Shown one piece after another: positions 28,739 to 38,246 of a DNA stretch of 64,000 nucleotides. The first letter of the stretch is position 1, and every line of letters starts with the position of its first letter. The position numbers and the translations under genes were made by a program. Source of the stretch: Asaia krungthepensis NRIC 0535 (GTDB lineage: Bacteria > Pseudomonadota > Alphaproteobacteria > Acetobacterales > Acetobacteraceae); contig NZ_BAPV01000013.1 in assembly GCF_025995175.1 (NCBI RefSeq), positions 26,175 to 90,174 on the forward strand, given 5' to 3'. Under the pieces are notes generated by a model, which was not told where the DNA came from, did not search any database, and was given only the letters and a program-made list of their open reading frames with translations.

Positions 28739-29504
28739 GGAGGGTCATGAAGGTTTCGAGGCCTGTCTCGAAATCGGTATCGGTCAGAGGCGCATGACCC
28801 AGGAGCGCCTCGAACTGGACCTGCATATCGGCATAGGCCTGCGTGCCCGACCAGAGCAGGGACAGGAAATGCGTCGTGTCGATGGGCGTCATCAGACCAC
28901 GTGCCTGCCAGTCGCGAAAAATCAGATCATGGCGGTCAACATGGGCGCGCAGCGTCTCCTTCAGGAAGTCCTGCACCATCAACCCGCCCGAAAGCAGTTC
29001 CTGCGCGAACAGTCTCGACCCTTCTGGGCGGTTGCGTGAGAAAGCGATCTTGGCCCGCAGATAGCCCTCCACCCCTTCCAGCGGGTCACGCTCGGGCGAG
29101 AGCCAGTGATCGGCATCCTGCAGCCAGATATCGAGCAGACGGGTGAGCGTTGCGTTATAAAGCTCCTCCTTGGAGCTGTAATAATACAGGATATTCGCTT
29201 TCGGGATGGCGCACAGGGCGGCAATTTCCTCCAGCCTGGTGCCTTTCAGGCCTCTCGTCCCGAAGGTCCATTCCGCAGCATTCAGGATCTGCGGCACCAT
29301 GGCCTGGCGGGGCGCACTCTGTTTCCGAGGGCGCCCGGGTTTCCCGGGGCGCCCGGCCCTGCGTCCTTCGCTGCGGCCCTCGCTGCGGTCGGCAGAAACG
29401 GTGGGGCCAGCGTCATTCTCACGAGGGTTCGACATTTCAGGGGGCGAGTCGGAGGAAGGGTCATGAGGGATCAGCTCGATCGACGTTGCGAGGCTCTGCG
29501 TCAT
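28710..29504 (-). CDS. TetR-family regulator, RutR-like
   Basis: This protein of about 264 aa has an N-terminal helix-turn-helix (EIAALCAIPKANILYYYSSKEELY) and a TetR C-terminal ligand domain, close to RutR, which senses uracil/thymine. The ATG at 29504 follows GAGGGGAACGGGCG. The first 70 residues are an unusual low-complexity, Arg/Gly/Pro-rich extension (RSEGRSEGRRAGRPGK). It is last in the preT-preA-amidohydrolase-TetR operon. Matching operators lie upstream of preT and between hydA and the permease. It converges with, and overlaps, the permease by 29 bases. Confidence 0.85.
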   Translation of the reverse strand: MTQSLATSIELIPHDPSSDSPPEMSNPRENDAGPTVSADRSEGRSEGRRAGRPGKPGRPRKQSAPRQAMVPQILNAAEWTFGTRGLKGTRLEEIAALCAIPKANILYYYSSKEELYNATLTRLLDIWLQDADHWLSPERDPLEGVEGYLRAKIAFSRNRPEGSRLFAQELLSGGLMVQDFLKETLRAHVDRHDLIFRDWQARGLMTPIDTTHFLSLLWSGTQAYADMQVQFEALLGHAPLTDTDFETGLETFMTLLRPLFPRQV

Positions 29505-29562
29505 GTCGCCCGTTCCCCTCCGATAGGCTATCGTTTTCGCAACGTAACAGACATTTCCCGCT

Positions 29563-30798
29563 TCAGAAAACCCTGTCAGCGCGCAGAATCGCGCCAAGCA
29601 GGACATTCGCACCGGCTTCCGCTTCGGCCTCGGTGATGCTCTCCGCCTCGTTGTGGCTCAACCCGTCGCGGCAGGGCACAAAGATCATGGCTGTCGGCGT
29701 GATGCGTGCCATATAGGCGGCATCATGACCGGGACCTGAGACGATTTCTCTCGGGGTGTATCCCGCCTCTTTTGCCGAATCGGTCACGATATCGATGCAG
29801 CGTCGGTCGAACGGGACGGCTGGGGCATCCCAGATCTGGCGGATCGAGAGCGTGACCTTGCCGGACTCGGCCACGGAGTCGAGCGCGGTGAGCAGGCTTT
29901 TTTCCATTTCGGCCAGAGCGGCGTCATCCGGGTGGCGCAGATCGATGGTGAAGAAGGTCTCACCTGGCACGACATTATGGCTGTTGGGCCGGTTTTCGAT
30001 CAGCCCGACGGTGCCCAGTCCCAGGGGAGCGTGATCCTGCGCCACACGCGAGACGGCTGCGATCATGGAGGCAGCAGCCGAGAGGGTATCGGCGCGCATG
30101 GTCATGGGCGTCGAGCCCGCATGGGCGTCGCGCCCGGTCACGGTGGCTTCGTACCAGCGCATGCCCTGTACACCGGTTACCGAGCCGATCACGTAATCTT
30201 CGGCCTCAAGGATAGGTCCCTGCTCGATATGCAACTCGAAATACGCCGCGACTGGGTGATCGCCGCATTGCTGCTCGCCACGATAGGCGATGGCGTCCAG
30301 CGCATCGCCAAACCGTTCTCCGGCGCGATCACGCTTGTCGAGCACCTCTTCTTCCGTGAAAGCGCCTGCAAAGGCGCCTGAGCACATCATGGGGGGCGAA
30401 AACCGCGACCCTTCCTCATTGGTCCAGTTGATCAGTTCGATGGGGTGGCGGGTGACATGACCCGATTCACGCAGGGCGCGCAGCACGGCCAGCCCGCCCA
30501 GAACCCCCAGAATGCCGTCGAACTTGCCGCCCGTCGGCTGCGTGTCGAGATGGCTTCCCATGGTGATGGGGGGCAGGGTCGGGTCCTGCCCCTCCAGACG
30601 GGCGAACATGTTCCCCAGGCGATCGACGGTCATGGTGCAGCCCAGAGCCGTACAGGCCGAGGCAAACCAGTCACGTACCTGCCGGTCTTCCTCCGTCAGG
30701 GTCAGGCGCTTGATCCCGCCTTTTTCCGTACCGCCAAAACGGGCTGTCTCCATCAGATCGGCCCAGAGGGCGCGGCCATCGATACGGATATTGCTCAT
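29563..30798 (-). CDS. N-carbamoyl-amino-acid hydrolase / beta-ureidopropionase (M20 family)
   Basis: This 411-aa zinc hydrolase should release beta-alanine, CO2 and ammonia from N-carbamoyl-beta-alanine; allantoate amidohydrolases share the fold. Metal and substrate motifs are GSHLDTQPTGGKFDG, NEEGSRF, FELHIEQGP, DAHAGSTPM and GPGHDAAYMA. It lies 16 bases after preA, fitting the third step of reductive pyrimidine breakdown. Substrate choice between carbamoyl-beta-alanine and carbamoyl-L-amino acids is not decidable from sequence. Confidence 0.88.
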   Translation of the reverse strand: MSNIRIDGRALWADLMETARFGGTEKGGIKRLTLTEEDRQVRDWFASACTALGCTMTVDRLGNMFARLEGQDPTLPPITMGSHLDTQPTGGKFDGILGVLGGLAVLRALRESGHVTRHPIELINWTNEEGSRFSPPMMCSGAFAGAFTEEEVLDKRDRAGERFGDALDAIAYRGEQQCGDHPVAAYFELHIEQGPILEAEDYVIGSVTGVQGMRWYEATVTGRDAHAGSTPMTMRADTLSAAASMIAAVSRVAQDHAPLGLGTVGLIENRPNSHNVVPGETFFTIDLRHPDDAALAEMEKSLLTALDSVAESGKVTLSIRQIWDAPAVPFDRRCIDIVTDSAKEAGYTPREIVSGPGHDAAYMARITPTAMIFVPCRDGLSHNEAESITEAEAEAGANVLLGAILRADRVF

Positions 30799-30814
30799 GA
30801 GGCGGGGAGTCCTT

Positions 30815-32083
30815 TCAGGCGGAGAGACGATGCGGATTGAGAGGATGCTCCAACCAAGTCATCTCGCCGTCAACTGGCTGCGGCGTCATGGTGATGCACT
30901 CATCCACCGGGCAGACATGGGCGCAGAGATTGCAGCCCACGCATTCCTCGTCGATCACGCTGTATTCGCGGCGGTTCGGTCCGGTGCTCTTGGCGATGGC
31001 CTGATGCGACGTATCCTCGCAGGCAATATGGCACAGGCCGCACCCGACGCAGCTTTCCTGGTCGATCTGCGCGATGGTGCGGAACTTCATGTTGAGCTGG
31101 TTCCAGGGCACAAAGCGCGACACGGCCCGCCCGCTCAGATCGGGCAGGGTCGCGTATTCCTTGCTGTCCATCCAGTTCGAAAGCCCGTCGATCATGTCTT
31201 CGACGATGCGGAACCCGTAATGCATGGCCGCCGTGCAGACCTGAAGCGCGCTCGACCCCATGGCGAGGAATTCGGCGGAGTCTCGCCAGTTGCTGATGCC
31301 CCCCATCCCGGAAATGGGAATACCCGCCATTTCGGGGTCGCGGGCAATCTCGCCGATCATGCGCAGCGCGATAGGCTTGACCGCCGGGCCGCAATAGCCG
31401 CCATGCGTGCCCTTGCCGCCCACAACCGGCATGGGAGCCATGGCGTCCAGATCGACCCCGATGACCGACTGGATGGTGTTGATGAGTGACACCGCATCGG
31501 CACCGCCGCGGCGTGCGGCACGGGCAGGCATGAGGATATTGGTAACATTGGGGGTGAGCTTGACGATGACCGGCATGCGCGTGTTCTGCTTGCACCAGCG
31601 CGTGACCATCTCGACATATTCGGGCACCTGCCCCACGGCAGAGCCCATATTGCGCTCGGACATGCCATGCGGGCAGCCGAAATTCAGCTCGATCCCGTCC
31701 GCCCCTGTCTCCTCGATGAGCGGTAATATGGCTTTCCAGCGATGTTCCTCGCACGGCACCATGAGGCTTACGATGAGCGCCCGATCCGGGAAATCGCGCT
31801 TCACGCGCTTGATCTCGGCAATATTGGTCGCGAGCGGGCGGTCGGAAATCAGCTCGATGTTATTGAGCCCCATCAGGCGCTTGCCTTCAAACTGGAGCGC
31901 GCCATAGCGCGAGCTGAGATTGACCACAGGCGGGTCTTCTCCCAGGGTTTTCCAGACCACACCGCCCCATCCCGCCTCATAGGCGCGGCGGACATTATAT
32001 TCCTTGTCGGTTGGCGGGGCAGAGGCCAGCCAGAAAGGATTGGGAGAGGTAATCCCGGCGAAATTGGTGCGCAGATCGGCCAT
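30815..32083 (-). CDS. preA: NAD-dependent dihydropyrimidine dehydrogenase subunit PreA
   Basis: This 422-aa subunit has a dihydroorotate-dehydrogenase-type FMN barrel (residues 1 to about 310; FGCPHGMSERNMGSAVGQ carries the catalytic-loop cysteine). A C-terminal pair of [4Fe-4S] clusters (CVGCGLCHIACED and CVGCNLCAHVCPVD) follows. With PreT it reduces uracil/thymine to the dihydro forms. PreT ends two bases before its start. Confidence 0.94.
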   Translation of the reverse strand: MADLRTNFAGITSPNPFWLASAPPTDKEYNVRRAYEAGWGGVVWKTLGEDPPVVNLSSRYGALQFEGKRLMGLNNIELISDRPLATNIAEIKRVKRDFPDRALIVSLMVPCEEHRWKAILPLIEETGADGIELNFGCPHGMSERNMGSAVGQVPEYVEMVTRWCKQNTRMPVIVKLTPNVTNILMPARAARRGGADAVSLINTIQSVIGVDLDAMAPMPVVGGKGTHGGYCGPAVKPIALRMIGEIARDPEMAGIPISGMGGISNWRDSAEFLAMGSSALQVCTAAMHYGFRIVEDMIDGLSNWMDSKEYATLPDLSGRAVSRFVPWNQLNMKFRTIAQIDQESCVGCGLCHIACEDTSHQAIAKSTGPNRREYSVIDEECVGCNLCAHVCPVDECITMTPQPVDGEMTWLEHPLNPHRLSA

Positions 32084-32085
32084 GA

Positions 32086-33468
32086 TCAGGGGGCTCCCGT
32101 GCGGGAAGAAGAGAGATCGGTAAGGGTAAGATCGTCATGAATGGCTTTGGCGGCCTCGCGCCCGTCGCGTACGGCCGCCACGGTCAGGTCTTCGCCAGCG
32201 GTGCAATCGCCACCGGCATAGACACCGCCCAGAGTGGTGCGGCCCTTCTCATCGACCACCAGACGCCCGTTCTCGACGAGGATCTGGTCCTGGGCAATCG
32301 GATCGGGGATGAAGACCTGACCGATCGCCTTGAGCACCATATCGGCGCCAAGCGTGAACTCGGCAGGGGGCGCCTGAGGAGGCATTCCGGGGAGAGTTCC
32401 GGAGACGGACGGGGGATCGGTGCGCCTGAAGGTCACGCCAGTCAGCGCCCCCGCCTCTGTTTCAAGGCGTATGGGGGCGGCCCACAGGCGCAGCGTCACC
32501 CCATTTGTCTGTGCCCAGTCGCGTTCGACCTCGGTCGCGGACATGGTGGCTTCGCCACGACGATAGACAAGTGTGACCTCTTCCGCACCGAGTCTCCTGG
32601 CCTGCACTGCGGCATCAATGGCCGTATTGCCCCCGCCGATCACGACAACGCGTCGTCCCACCGGGGTTGTAGCCAGCGGTTGGGAGCGCAGATCTTCGAT
32701 GAAGGCCACCGCATCCTGTACGCCGTGGATCGACTCATCCGGCAGGCCAAGGGCGCGCACGCCCGAAAGGCCGATCGCCAGAAACACCGCATCATGTTCC
32801 TGACGCAGCGTGGCGAGACTGAGAGTCTCACCCAGAACCGTCCCGCCGCGATAGGTGATGCCGCCTATGGCGAAGAGGAAATCGATCTCTTTCTGGGCGA
32901 AATCATCGGCCAGCTTATAAGCGGCGACGCCATATTCATTGAGCCCGCCGGGGCGCGTATGGCGGTCATAAAGCGTGACGTCATGTCCGAGCATGGCCAG
33001 CCGGTGCGCGCAGGCAAGCCCGGCAGGGCCGGCGCCCATGACGGCCACATGACGGCCGGTAGGGGCAGCCCGTCCGAAGGGATGGGCAGGTTGCGCCATT
33101 TGCCAGTCGGTCGCGAAACGCTGCAACGCGCCGATACGCACGGGCTTGTGCGTTTCGATAGCGGTATGAACGCATTTCTGCTCGCATAATATCTCGGTCG
33201 GGCAGACACGTGCGCATGACCCGCCGAGGATATTCGATTGCAAGATGGTCCGGGCAGCGCCCGCCGTGTTTTTTGAGGCGATCGCCTTGATGAAACGCGG
33301 GATGTCGATATCGGTGGGGCAGGCCTCGATACAGGGGGCATCGTAACAATAGAAGCAGCGATCGGCCTCCAGCGCTGCCTGCTCGGCGGTCAGGCCCGGA
33401 TGCGCATCGGCAAAATTCCGGGCCAGCATGTCATCACTCAGGCGTCCACAGGCAATATCGGGCGGCAT
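32086..33468 (-). CDS. preT: NAD-dependent dihydropyrimidine dehydrogenase subunit PreT
   Basis: This 460-aa flavoprotein is related to the small subunit of glutamate synthase. The N-terminal cysteines for two [4Fe-4S] clusters are seen in CFYCYDAPCIEACPTDIDIP and CARVCPTEILCEQKC. The FAD site is VMGAGPAGLACAHR and the NAD site VIGGGNTAIDAAVQ. It passes electrons to PreA. It is the first gene of the four-gene operon, preceded by a RutR-like site at 33541. Confidence 0.93.
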   Translation of the reverse strand: MPPDIACGRLSDDMLARNFADAHPGLTAEQAALEADRCFYCYDAPCIEACPTDIDIPRFIKAIASKNTAGAARTILQSNILGGSCARVCPTEILCEQKCVHTAIETHKPVRIGALQRFATDWQMAQPAHPFGRAAPTGRHVAVMGAGPAGLACAHRLAMLGHDVTLYDRHTRPGGLNEYGVAAYKLADDFAQKEIDFLFAIGGITYRGGTVLGETLSLATLRQEHDAVFLAIGLSGVRALGLPDESIHGVQDAVAFIEDLRSQPLATTPVGRRVVVIGGGNTAIDAAVQARRLGAEEVTLVYRRGEATMSATEVERDWAQTNGVTLRLWAAPIRLETEAGALTGVTFRRTDPPSVSGTLPGMPPQAPPAEFTLGADMVLKAIGQVFIPDPIAQDQILVENGRLVVDEKGRTTLGGVYAGGDCTAGEDLTVAAVRDGREAAKAIHDDLTLTDLSSSRTGAP

Positions 33469-33540
33469 GGAATAATCCGATTCTGTTTGTTCCGTAAAAC
33501 GAACGTTACGATCAGATCTGCTGGCGCTGCAAGTATATTT

Positions 33541-33554
33541 TGACCAGATGTTCA
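33541..33554. promoter_or_regulatory. Second RutR-type operator, upstream of preT
   Basis: TGACCA-GA-TGTTCA differs by one base from a perfect RutR-like palindrome and is preceded by T, matching TTGACCA. It lies 73 bases ahead of the preT start. A separate short inverted repeat, CGTAA/TTACG (33493-33510), lies closer to the gene. Confidence 0.6.
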
Positions 33555-33594
33555 GGTTTTTGGCGGGCAGAAGATATCCCCCCGCCCGGGTGCT

Positions 33595-35967
33595 TCAGAA
33601 CCCCGTCGAGAGCGACACCGAAATGGCGAAGGTCGGCTGGATGGTATAGAGCGGCGACGACCCGGCGATGTTCGTGCCGTAGATACCCCGTACGGTTCCG
33701 GTATTCGAGGTGAAGGCGTAGACGGCGTTACGATAGATCGAGCCGATCATGTTCTGCATGTTGATCTGCACCTGAGGGGAGTGCAGAAAGCCTGTCTGGT
33801 GCAGTCGATAGCCCAGCGTGACGTTATTATTGATGTAGCCGGGCATTTTCTCGTCATTGACGAGTGTCGCATACTGCGCCCCGATATATTTGAGCCCGAG
33901 ATTGGCAAAGAAACTGCCGTCATCCCAGTCCAGCCCGAGCCCCGCCTGATATTTCGGCGCAGAAACGGCCCGCTTGCCCCGCGTCGGCAGAAGATCGCCA
34001 TCGATCGGGATGTTGTTATCGATCCGCGCATCGAGATACTCAAAGCTCGCATAGGGCCGCAGATGGTGCAGGATGGGCCGTGTGCCGATTTGCAGATCGA
34101 CACCGCGTGAGGTCTGACCGCCGGCATTCAGGGTCATGGGGGTGAGCGCGCCATTGACGTAGCTGTTGAGCGCCAATTGGCGATTGGTGAAATTGTAATT
34201 GAAGAACGAGATCTCGCCCACGATCAGGTCGTCATGATAGCGATAACCGAGTTCCTCTTCGATGGAATATTCTGGTTTGACGGTGGAGGGGGCAGTTTGC
34301 AGCGACCCTCCGGCGGGGCTGTAGAGCTCGAAAAGCGTGCTGTTATTGGTGGTGCGAAAATTGGTCACACCCAGCACGTAGAGCTCGGAATGCTTGTCCA
34401 GCACATAGCGTGCGCTCACCTGTGGCAAAGGCTCGAAAATATTCTGTCCCCGCCGGTCATTCGACACCGGGACATAGCTGTCTATCCCGCGTGAAACCAT
34501 GGCGGCACGCAATCCTGCCTTGAGTTCCAGCCTGTCGCGCAGGAGCGAGAGCCTATCGCCCAGATAGAGCATGTTGATCTGGGTGAAGCTGTTATAGTCA
34601 GAGGCGTACCATTTCCTGCCCGATGACGTGCGATAGATCAGTGGGCCGTAATCGCCGTAGATATTCTCCGGTCCGCCATCGACGGGGTTGATGCGCGATA
34701 CGGGTGTCGCCTGGTTCATGCGCGACCATTCATACCACCAGCCGAAGGTGAGGGTGTTCTTCCCGGCCGTCCAGTCGAGCGAGGCATTATTGCCCGCGCG
34801 ATGATAGCTGTAATAATTGGGCGTGTAGATGAGTTGTGAGGTCGTGCTGCTGATGCGCCCGTCACCATTCAGATCGACACTGACCGGTGAAGACCCCGAA
34901 TAGGTCGCGCCCTCGGTTGCCAGAGCCGCGCCACCGATGGAGCCCGATCCCCACCACAGATAGGGCGTGTCATGAAAATGCAGCCCATGTCCCAGATCGA
35001 GCTCGGTCGGTGCCGAAGTCACCAGATTCTGGAACGCATCCAGCGCATAGAGGTGATAGCCAAGCCCGTCCTTGTACGAGCGTGAGAGATCATTGCCCGC
35101 GCCATAACGGGCGAATTCCGATGCCGTGGGCCAGCGGCTGAATTGCAGCGTGTTATCATTATAGCTCATGACCAGCGAGGTGTGGCTGTGCTGGGCAATA
35201 TCCTTGACCAGCTTGAAATCGACATGCTTGCGCATATTGGTGCCGGGCCCACGCCAGTTATTGGCGCGCGTGTAGGAAAACGAGGCAAAGGCGCGTACGC
35301 CGCTATGACCGATATCGCCGGTATCGGCACGTATCAGACCGCGCGCCAGATTATAGGTGCCATAGGTCATGTTCACATAGCCTTCGCGATGATGCGAAGG
35401 ATCGCGGAGAGTGGCATAGGCACTGCCTGCAGCTGCCGCAACGGTCGGGGTCGAGAGATCCACAGAACCGGGCATGAGCGAGACCTGCTGCAGGTTGTCG
35501 CCGTCCGATGTCTGATTGGCGTAAAACCCGCCCGAGCCGATATCGCTGACCGGCACCCCCTCGTAAATCCAGCCGATCTGATCGCCCGGTAGCCCGCGCA
35601 GATACATATTGCCCCCCACGATGCCATAGGGGTCCATGAGGGCGATATAGGCTGAGGGCTCGAGTGCCAGAACCTGCACGGGATTGGCTGTGGGGGATTG
35701 CTTGGCAATGAAATCCCGCGTGACGGTCTGGATCGTGCCAGCGCGCGTCTCGCGGCGAATCAGCCCGCCGCCCACCTGCTGCCCGGTTACACCATTCGAT
35801 GTTTTGTGGGAGGGGGCGGCCACCGTGATTTCTTCCGGTTTTCGGGGTCCGTGCAGATTGGTCCGCGGAGTTTTTGCGCTGTGGGAGGGCGTCAGGGGGG
35901 ATGCCGATACATACGGTATCGAAACGAATAAGGGGGCAAGAAGCAAGCCAATGCGACGGGAAATCAT
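33595..35967 (-). CDS. TonB-dependent outer-membrane receptor
   Basis: This 790-aa protein has a signal peptide (IGLLLAPLFVSIPYVSA-S), a plug domain (about residues 70-190: NMYLRGLPGDQIGWIYEGVPVSDIG) and a 22-strand-type barrel ending in the usual terminal Phe. It carries a specific ligand across the outer membrane with TonB energy. It lies 126 bases upstream of preT on the same strand. That placement hints at uptake related to pyrimidines or hydantoins, but the ligand cannot be read. A classical siderophore role is equally possible. Confidence 0.9.
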   Translation of the reverse strand: MISRRIGLLLAPLFVSIPYVSASPLTPSHSAKTPRTNLHGPRKPEEITVAAPSHKTSNGVTGQQVGGGLIRRETRAGTIQTVTRDFIAKQSPTANPVQVLALEPSAYIALMDPYGIVGGNMYLRGLPGDQIGWIYEGVPVSDIGSGGFYANQTSDGDNLQQVSLMPGSVDLSTPTVAAAAGSAYATLRDPSHHREGYVNMTYGTYNLARGLIRADTGDIGHSGVRAFASFSYTRANNWRGPGTNMRKHVDFKLVKDIAQHSHTSLVMSYNDNTLQFSRWPTASEFARYGAGNDLSRSYKDGLGYHLYALDAFQNLVTSAPTELDLGHGLHFHDTPYLWWGSGSIGGAALATEGATYSGSSPVSVDLNGDGRISSTTSQLIYTPNYYSYHRAGNNASLDWTAGKNTLTFGWWYEWSRMNQATPVSRINPVDGGPENIYGDYGPLIYRTSSGRKWYASDYNSFTQINMLYLGDRLSLLRDRLELKAGLRAAMVSRGIDSYVPVSNDRRGQNIFEPLPQVSARYVLDKHSELYVLGVTNFRTTNNSTLFELYSPAGGSLQTAPSTVKPEYSIEEELGYRYHDDLIVGEISFFNYNFTNRQLALNSYVNGALTPMTLNAGGQTSRGVDLQIGTRPILHHLRPYASFEYLDARIDNNIPIDGDLLPTRGKRAVSAPKYQAGLGLDWDDGSFFANLGLKYIGAQYATLVNDEKMPGYINNNVTLGYRLHQTGFLHSPQVQINMQNMIGSIYRNAVYAFTSNTGTVRGIYGTNIAGSSPLYTIQPTFAISVSLSTGF

Positions 35968-36138
35968 ATTATCTCCGCAATATTTCGATTCCGTTCGTAA
36001 CTCAGCCTATCCATAAGCTGCCTAAATGGACAAGAAATTTCTGCCCTCGCTACGCGTCAGTTCCGGGCCATGGTTTTGCGCCAGAGCTTAAAATCGGCGA
36101 AGCTGCCATGGGACGCCAGAGGAGCAGGAGGGGGCATC

Positions 36139-36849
36139 ATGGAAATGATCGGGCTGATTGGCGGGATGAGCTGGGAAAGCTCGGCCATGTATTATCGTCT
36201 GCTCAATGAGGGCGTACGCGCCCGGCTCGGGCCGTCCGCTTCAGCACGCTGTCTGCTCTGGTCGTTCGACTTTGCCGAGATCAAGGCGCTCCAGCATCGC
36301 GGCGCGTGGAGCGAGCTGACGCGGTTGATGATTGGCGCGGCGCGTCACCTTGAGAATGCGGGGGCAAATCATATCGTGATCTGCACAAACACCATGCATC
36401 GTATGGCAGACGAAATTCAGGCGGCTATCTCCATCCCGCTTTTGCACATTGCTGACCCGACAGCCCGGAATATCGGGGCAATGAGGCTGACACGCATCGG
36501 ATTGCTCGGCACGGCTTTCACCATGGAACAGGATTTCTACAAGGGCCGCCTCCAGCGCCAATACGGGCTCGACGTCATTGTGCCGGATGACGACGATCGG
36601 AAAGACGTCCATCGGATCATCTATGATGAACTCGTCGCCGGACAGATCCGTACCGAATCCCGTGCACTATATCGGGATATCATCGCGCGCCTCGTCGCGC
36701 GCGGGGCCGAGGGTGTTATTCTCGGCTGCACCGAAATCATGCTTCTGGTCGGCCCTGAGGATTCGGAGGTGCCGCTTTTCGACACGACAGCCCTGCATGT
36801 CGAAGCCGCTATAGAAGCGGCAATCGGTGCACGCCCAGAAAGCCTGTAA
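36139..36849 (+). CDS. Aspartate/glutamate/hydantoin racemase family protein
   Basis: This 236-aa protein has the two-cysteine active site of cofactor-independent racemases: ICTNTMH in the N-terminal half and LGCTEIMLL in the C-terminal half. MIGLIGGMSWESSAMYYRLLN is typical of the YgeA-like branch. The ATG at 36139 follows GGAGGGGG, a strong ribosome binding site. It is divergent from the TonB receptor. Beside dihydropyrimidinase and carbamoylase, a hydantoin or amino-acid racemase role would make a hydantoin-conversion set; the substrate is inferred. Confidence 0.82.
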   Translation: MEMIGLIGGMSWESSAMYYRLLNEGVRARLGPSASARCLLWSFDFAEIKALQHRGAWSELTRLMIGAARHLENAGANHIVICTNTMHRMADEIQAAISIPLLHIADPTARNIGAMRLTRIGLLGTAFTMEQDFYKGRLQRQYGLDVIVPDDDDRKDVHRIIYDELVAGQIRTESRALYRDIIARLVARGAEGVILGCTEIMLLVGPEDSEVPLFDTTALHVEAAIEAAIGARPESL

Positions 36850-37070
36850 AATCACCACCTCCCCCATTGCCGCATCGAGCACGACAATAGCAAGCTGCCA
36901 GAGCGGGCCACTCTTAAGCGGTGGGCGCTGGCGTCGTGGCGCGCAGCGAGGAGGCGCCTATCTTTCTCTCCGTGTCGCAGAACCGGTTCGGGGCCGACAG
37001 AACTTCTCCATGGGACCGGGGCCCGTTCGTTTGCACGGTGCTCAGCTTGCTCATCGTGGTGTCGTGATAG

Positions 37071-38183
37071 TCAGCCCCCTGCGAGACGCTCTTGATAATG
37101 GGCGAGCACCGGGGCAGCACCGTGACTGGAAAATACTTTTGCCAGACCCGAGGCGGCTCTCATGGCAGCGCGTTCCGCACGCGATATCAGGACTGCCTCA
37201 TAGTCTTGCAGGGAGGTCATACCGTTTTCCTTCATCAGGGCGTTGGCAAGATCGAGAGCATCGGCCAGAGCCAGATTCACGCCTTCACCGCTGAATGGGG
37301 ACATCAGATGCGCTGCATCACCCAGAAGCATGACCGCGGGATGCGCCCTCCATTTCGTGCCGATGGGCATTGCGTAAAGGGGACGAACGCCGAGAAAGTC
37401 ACCCTCGGCGAGAAGCCGCCGCAGATCGGGTGACCATGAAGAAAAATTCTGTGCCATATGCGCGCGCGCACTTTTTGGCGATACCTCACGCAGGGCCAGA
37501 GCCGCCTCTTCTGCCATGCGCATACCCGCGTAGAAGCGGATATGCCCCCCGCCATTGCGCTGCAATATCAGCGCGCGGTTGTCGCCCACCGCAAACATCT
37601 TGCCACGCCCGACAAGGGTGGCTGGATGGGGGTCACGCTTCTCCTCGAAGCCGAGTTCGAGGAAGACGACACCTGCATAAGCAGGTCCGATCTCTGTGAG
37701 AAAAGGGCGGACACGCGACCATGCCCCGTCCGCGCCGATCACGACGTCATAGAGTTCGGGTCCATCGGGGCACAGCACCGAGACTTTCTTGCCCGAGACG
37801 GTAACTCCTCGAACACGTTGACTCCAGCGCACGGTGCCGGGCCTCAGCGATTCCAGCAGGATACGGCGCAGATCCCCCCGGTCGATCTCGGGACGGTTCA
37901 TGCCATGGCCATCATGGTCGAAAATCAGACGCCCGGTCTCGTCATAGAGCCGGTCGCCCTGATCTTCGGGGCGTGCACAGGCCATGAAGGCATCTTCCAG
38001 ACCGGCTGCCTGCATCGCTTTCTGGCCCGTCTCATCGTGCAGATCGAGCGAGCCGCCCTGCGGCCTCTCCGCCGCATGGGAATCGCGTTCGAGAACGGTC
38101 ACCTTCACGCCCCGTCTTTGCAGTAGGCGGGCAAGCAACAGGCCGCCCGGCCCGCCGCCAACGATCCCGATATGCCTGTTCAT
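37071..38183 (-). CDS. FAD-dependent monooxygenase, TetX/PHBH type
   Basis: This 370-aa flavoprotein hydroxylates an aromatic or antibiotic-like substrate. The GxGxxG motif is GIVGGGPGGLLLARLL, the DG motif IGADGAWSRVR, and the GD motif LLGDAAHLMSPFSGEGVNLA. Sequence flavour is close to TetX-like enzymes, but substrate is unknown. The ATG at 38183 is used; a TTG three codons upstream is less likely. It is divergent from a MarR regulator over two operator-like dyads. It converges with the racemase. Confidence 0.87.
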   Translation of the reverse strand: MNRHIGIVGGGPGGLLLARLLQRRGVKVTVLERDSHAAERPQGGSLDLHDETGQKAMQAAGLEDAFMACARPEDQGDRLYDETGRLIFDHDGHGMNRPEIDRGDLRRILLESLRPGTVRWSQRVRGVTVSGKKVSVLCPDGPELYDVVIGADGAWSRVRPFLTEIGPAYAGVVFLELGFEEKRDPHPATLVGRGKMFAVGDNRALILQRNGGGHIRFYAGMRMAEEAALALREVSPKSARAHMAQNFSSWSPDLRRLLAEGDFLGVRPLYAMPIGTKWRAHPAVMLLGDAAHLMSPFSGEGVNLALADALDLANALMKENGMTSLQDYEAVLISRAERAAMRAASGLAKVFSSHGAAPVLAHYQERLAGG

Positions 38184-38208
38184 TGTCTGCAATGCCCCTC
38201 TGATTTAC

Positions 38209-38243
38209 ATAGGAGACTATATAGAATAAACATAGGACGCTAT
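38209..38243. promoter_or_regulatory. Two tandem ATAG-N4-CTAT dyads, probable MarR operators
   Basis: ATAGGAGACTAT (38209-38220) and ATAGGACGCTAT (38232-38243) are nearly identical dyads 23 bases apart, filling the 63-base gap between the divergent monooxygenase and MarR genes. MarR dimers bind sites of this size. Confidence 0.65.
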
Positions 38244-38246
38244 GCA

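Noticed and set aside
32137..33189. 350-codon frame antisense to preT
   Set aside because: It lies wholly inside preT, whose Cys clusters and FAD/NAD motifs are intact.
33556..33595. Terminator after the TonB receptor gene
   Set aside because: GGCGGG/CCCGCC can pair here but no T run follows on the minus strand, so the receptor might read through into preT.
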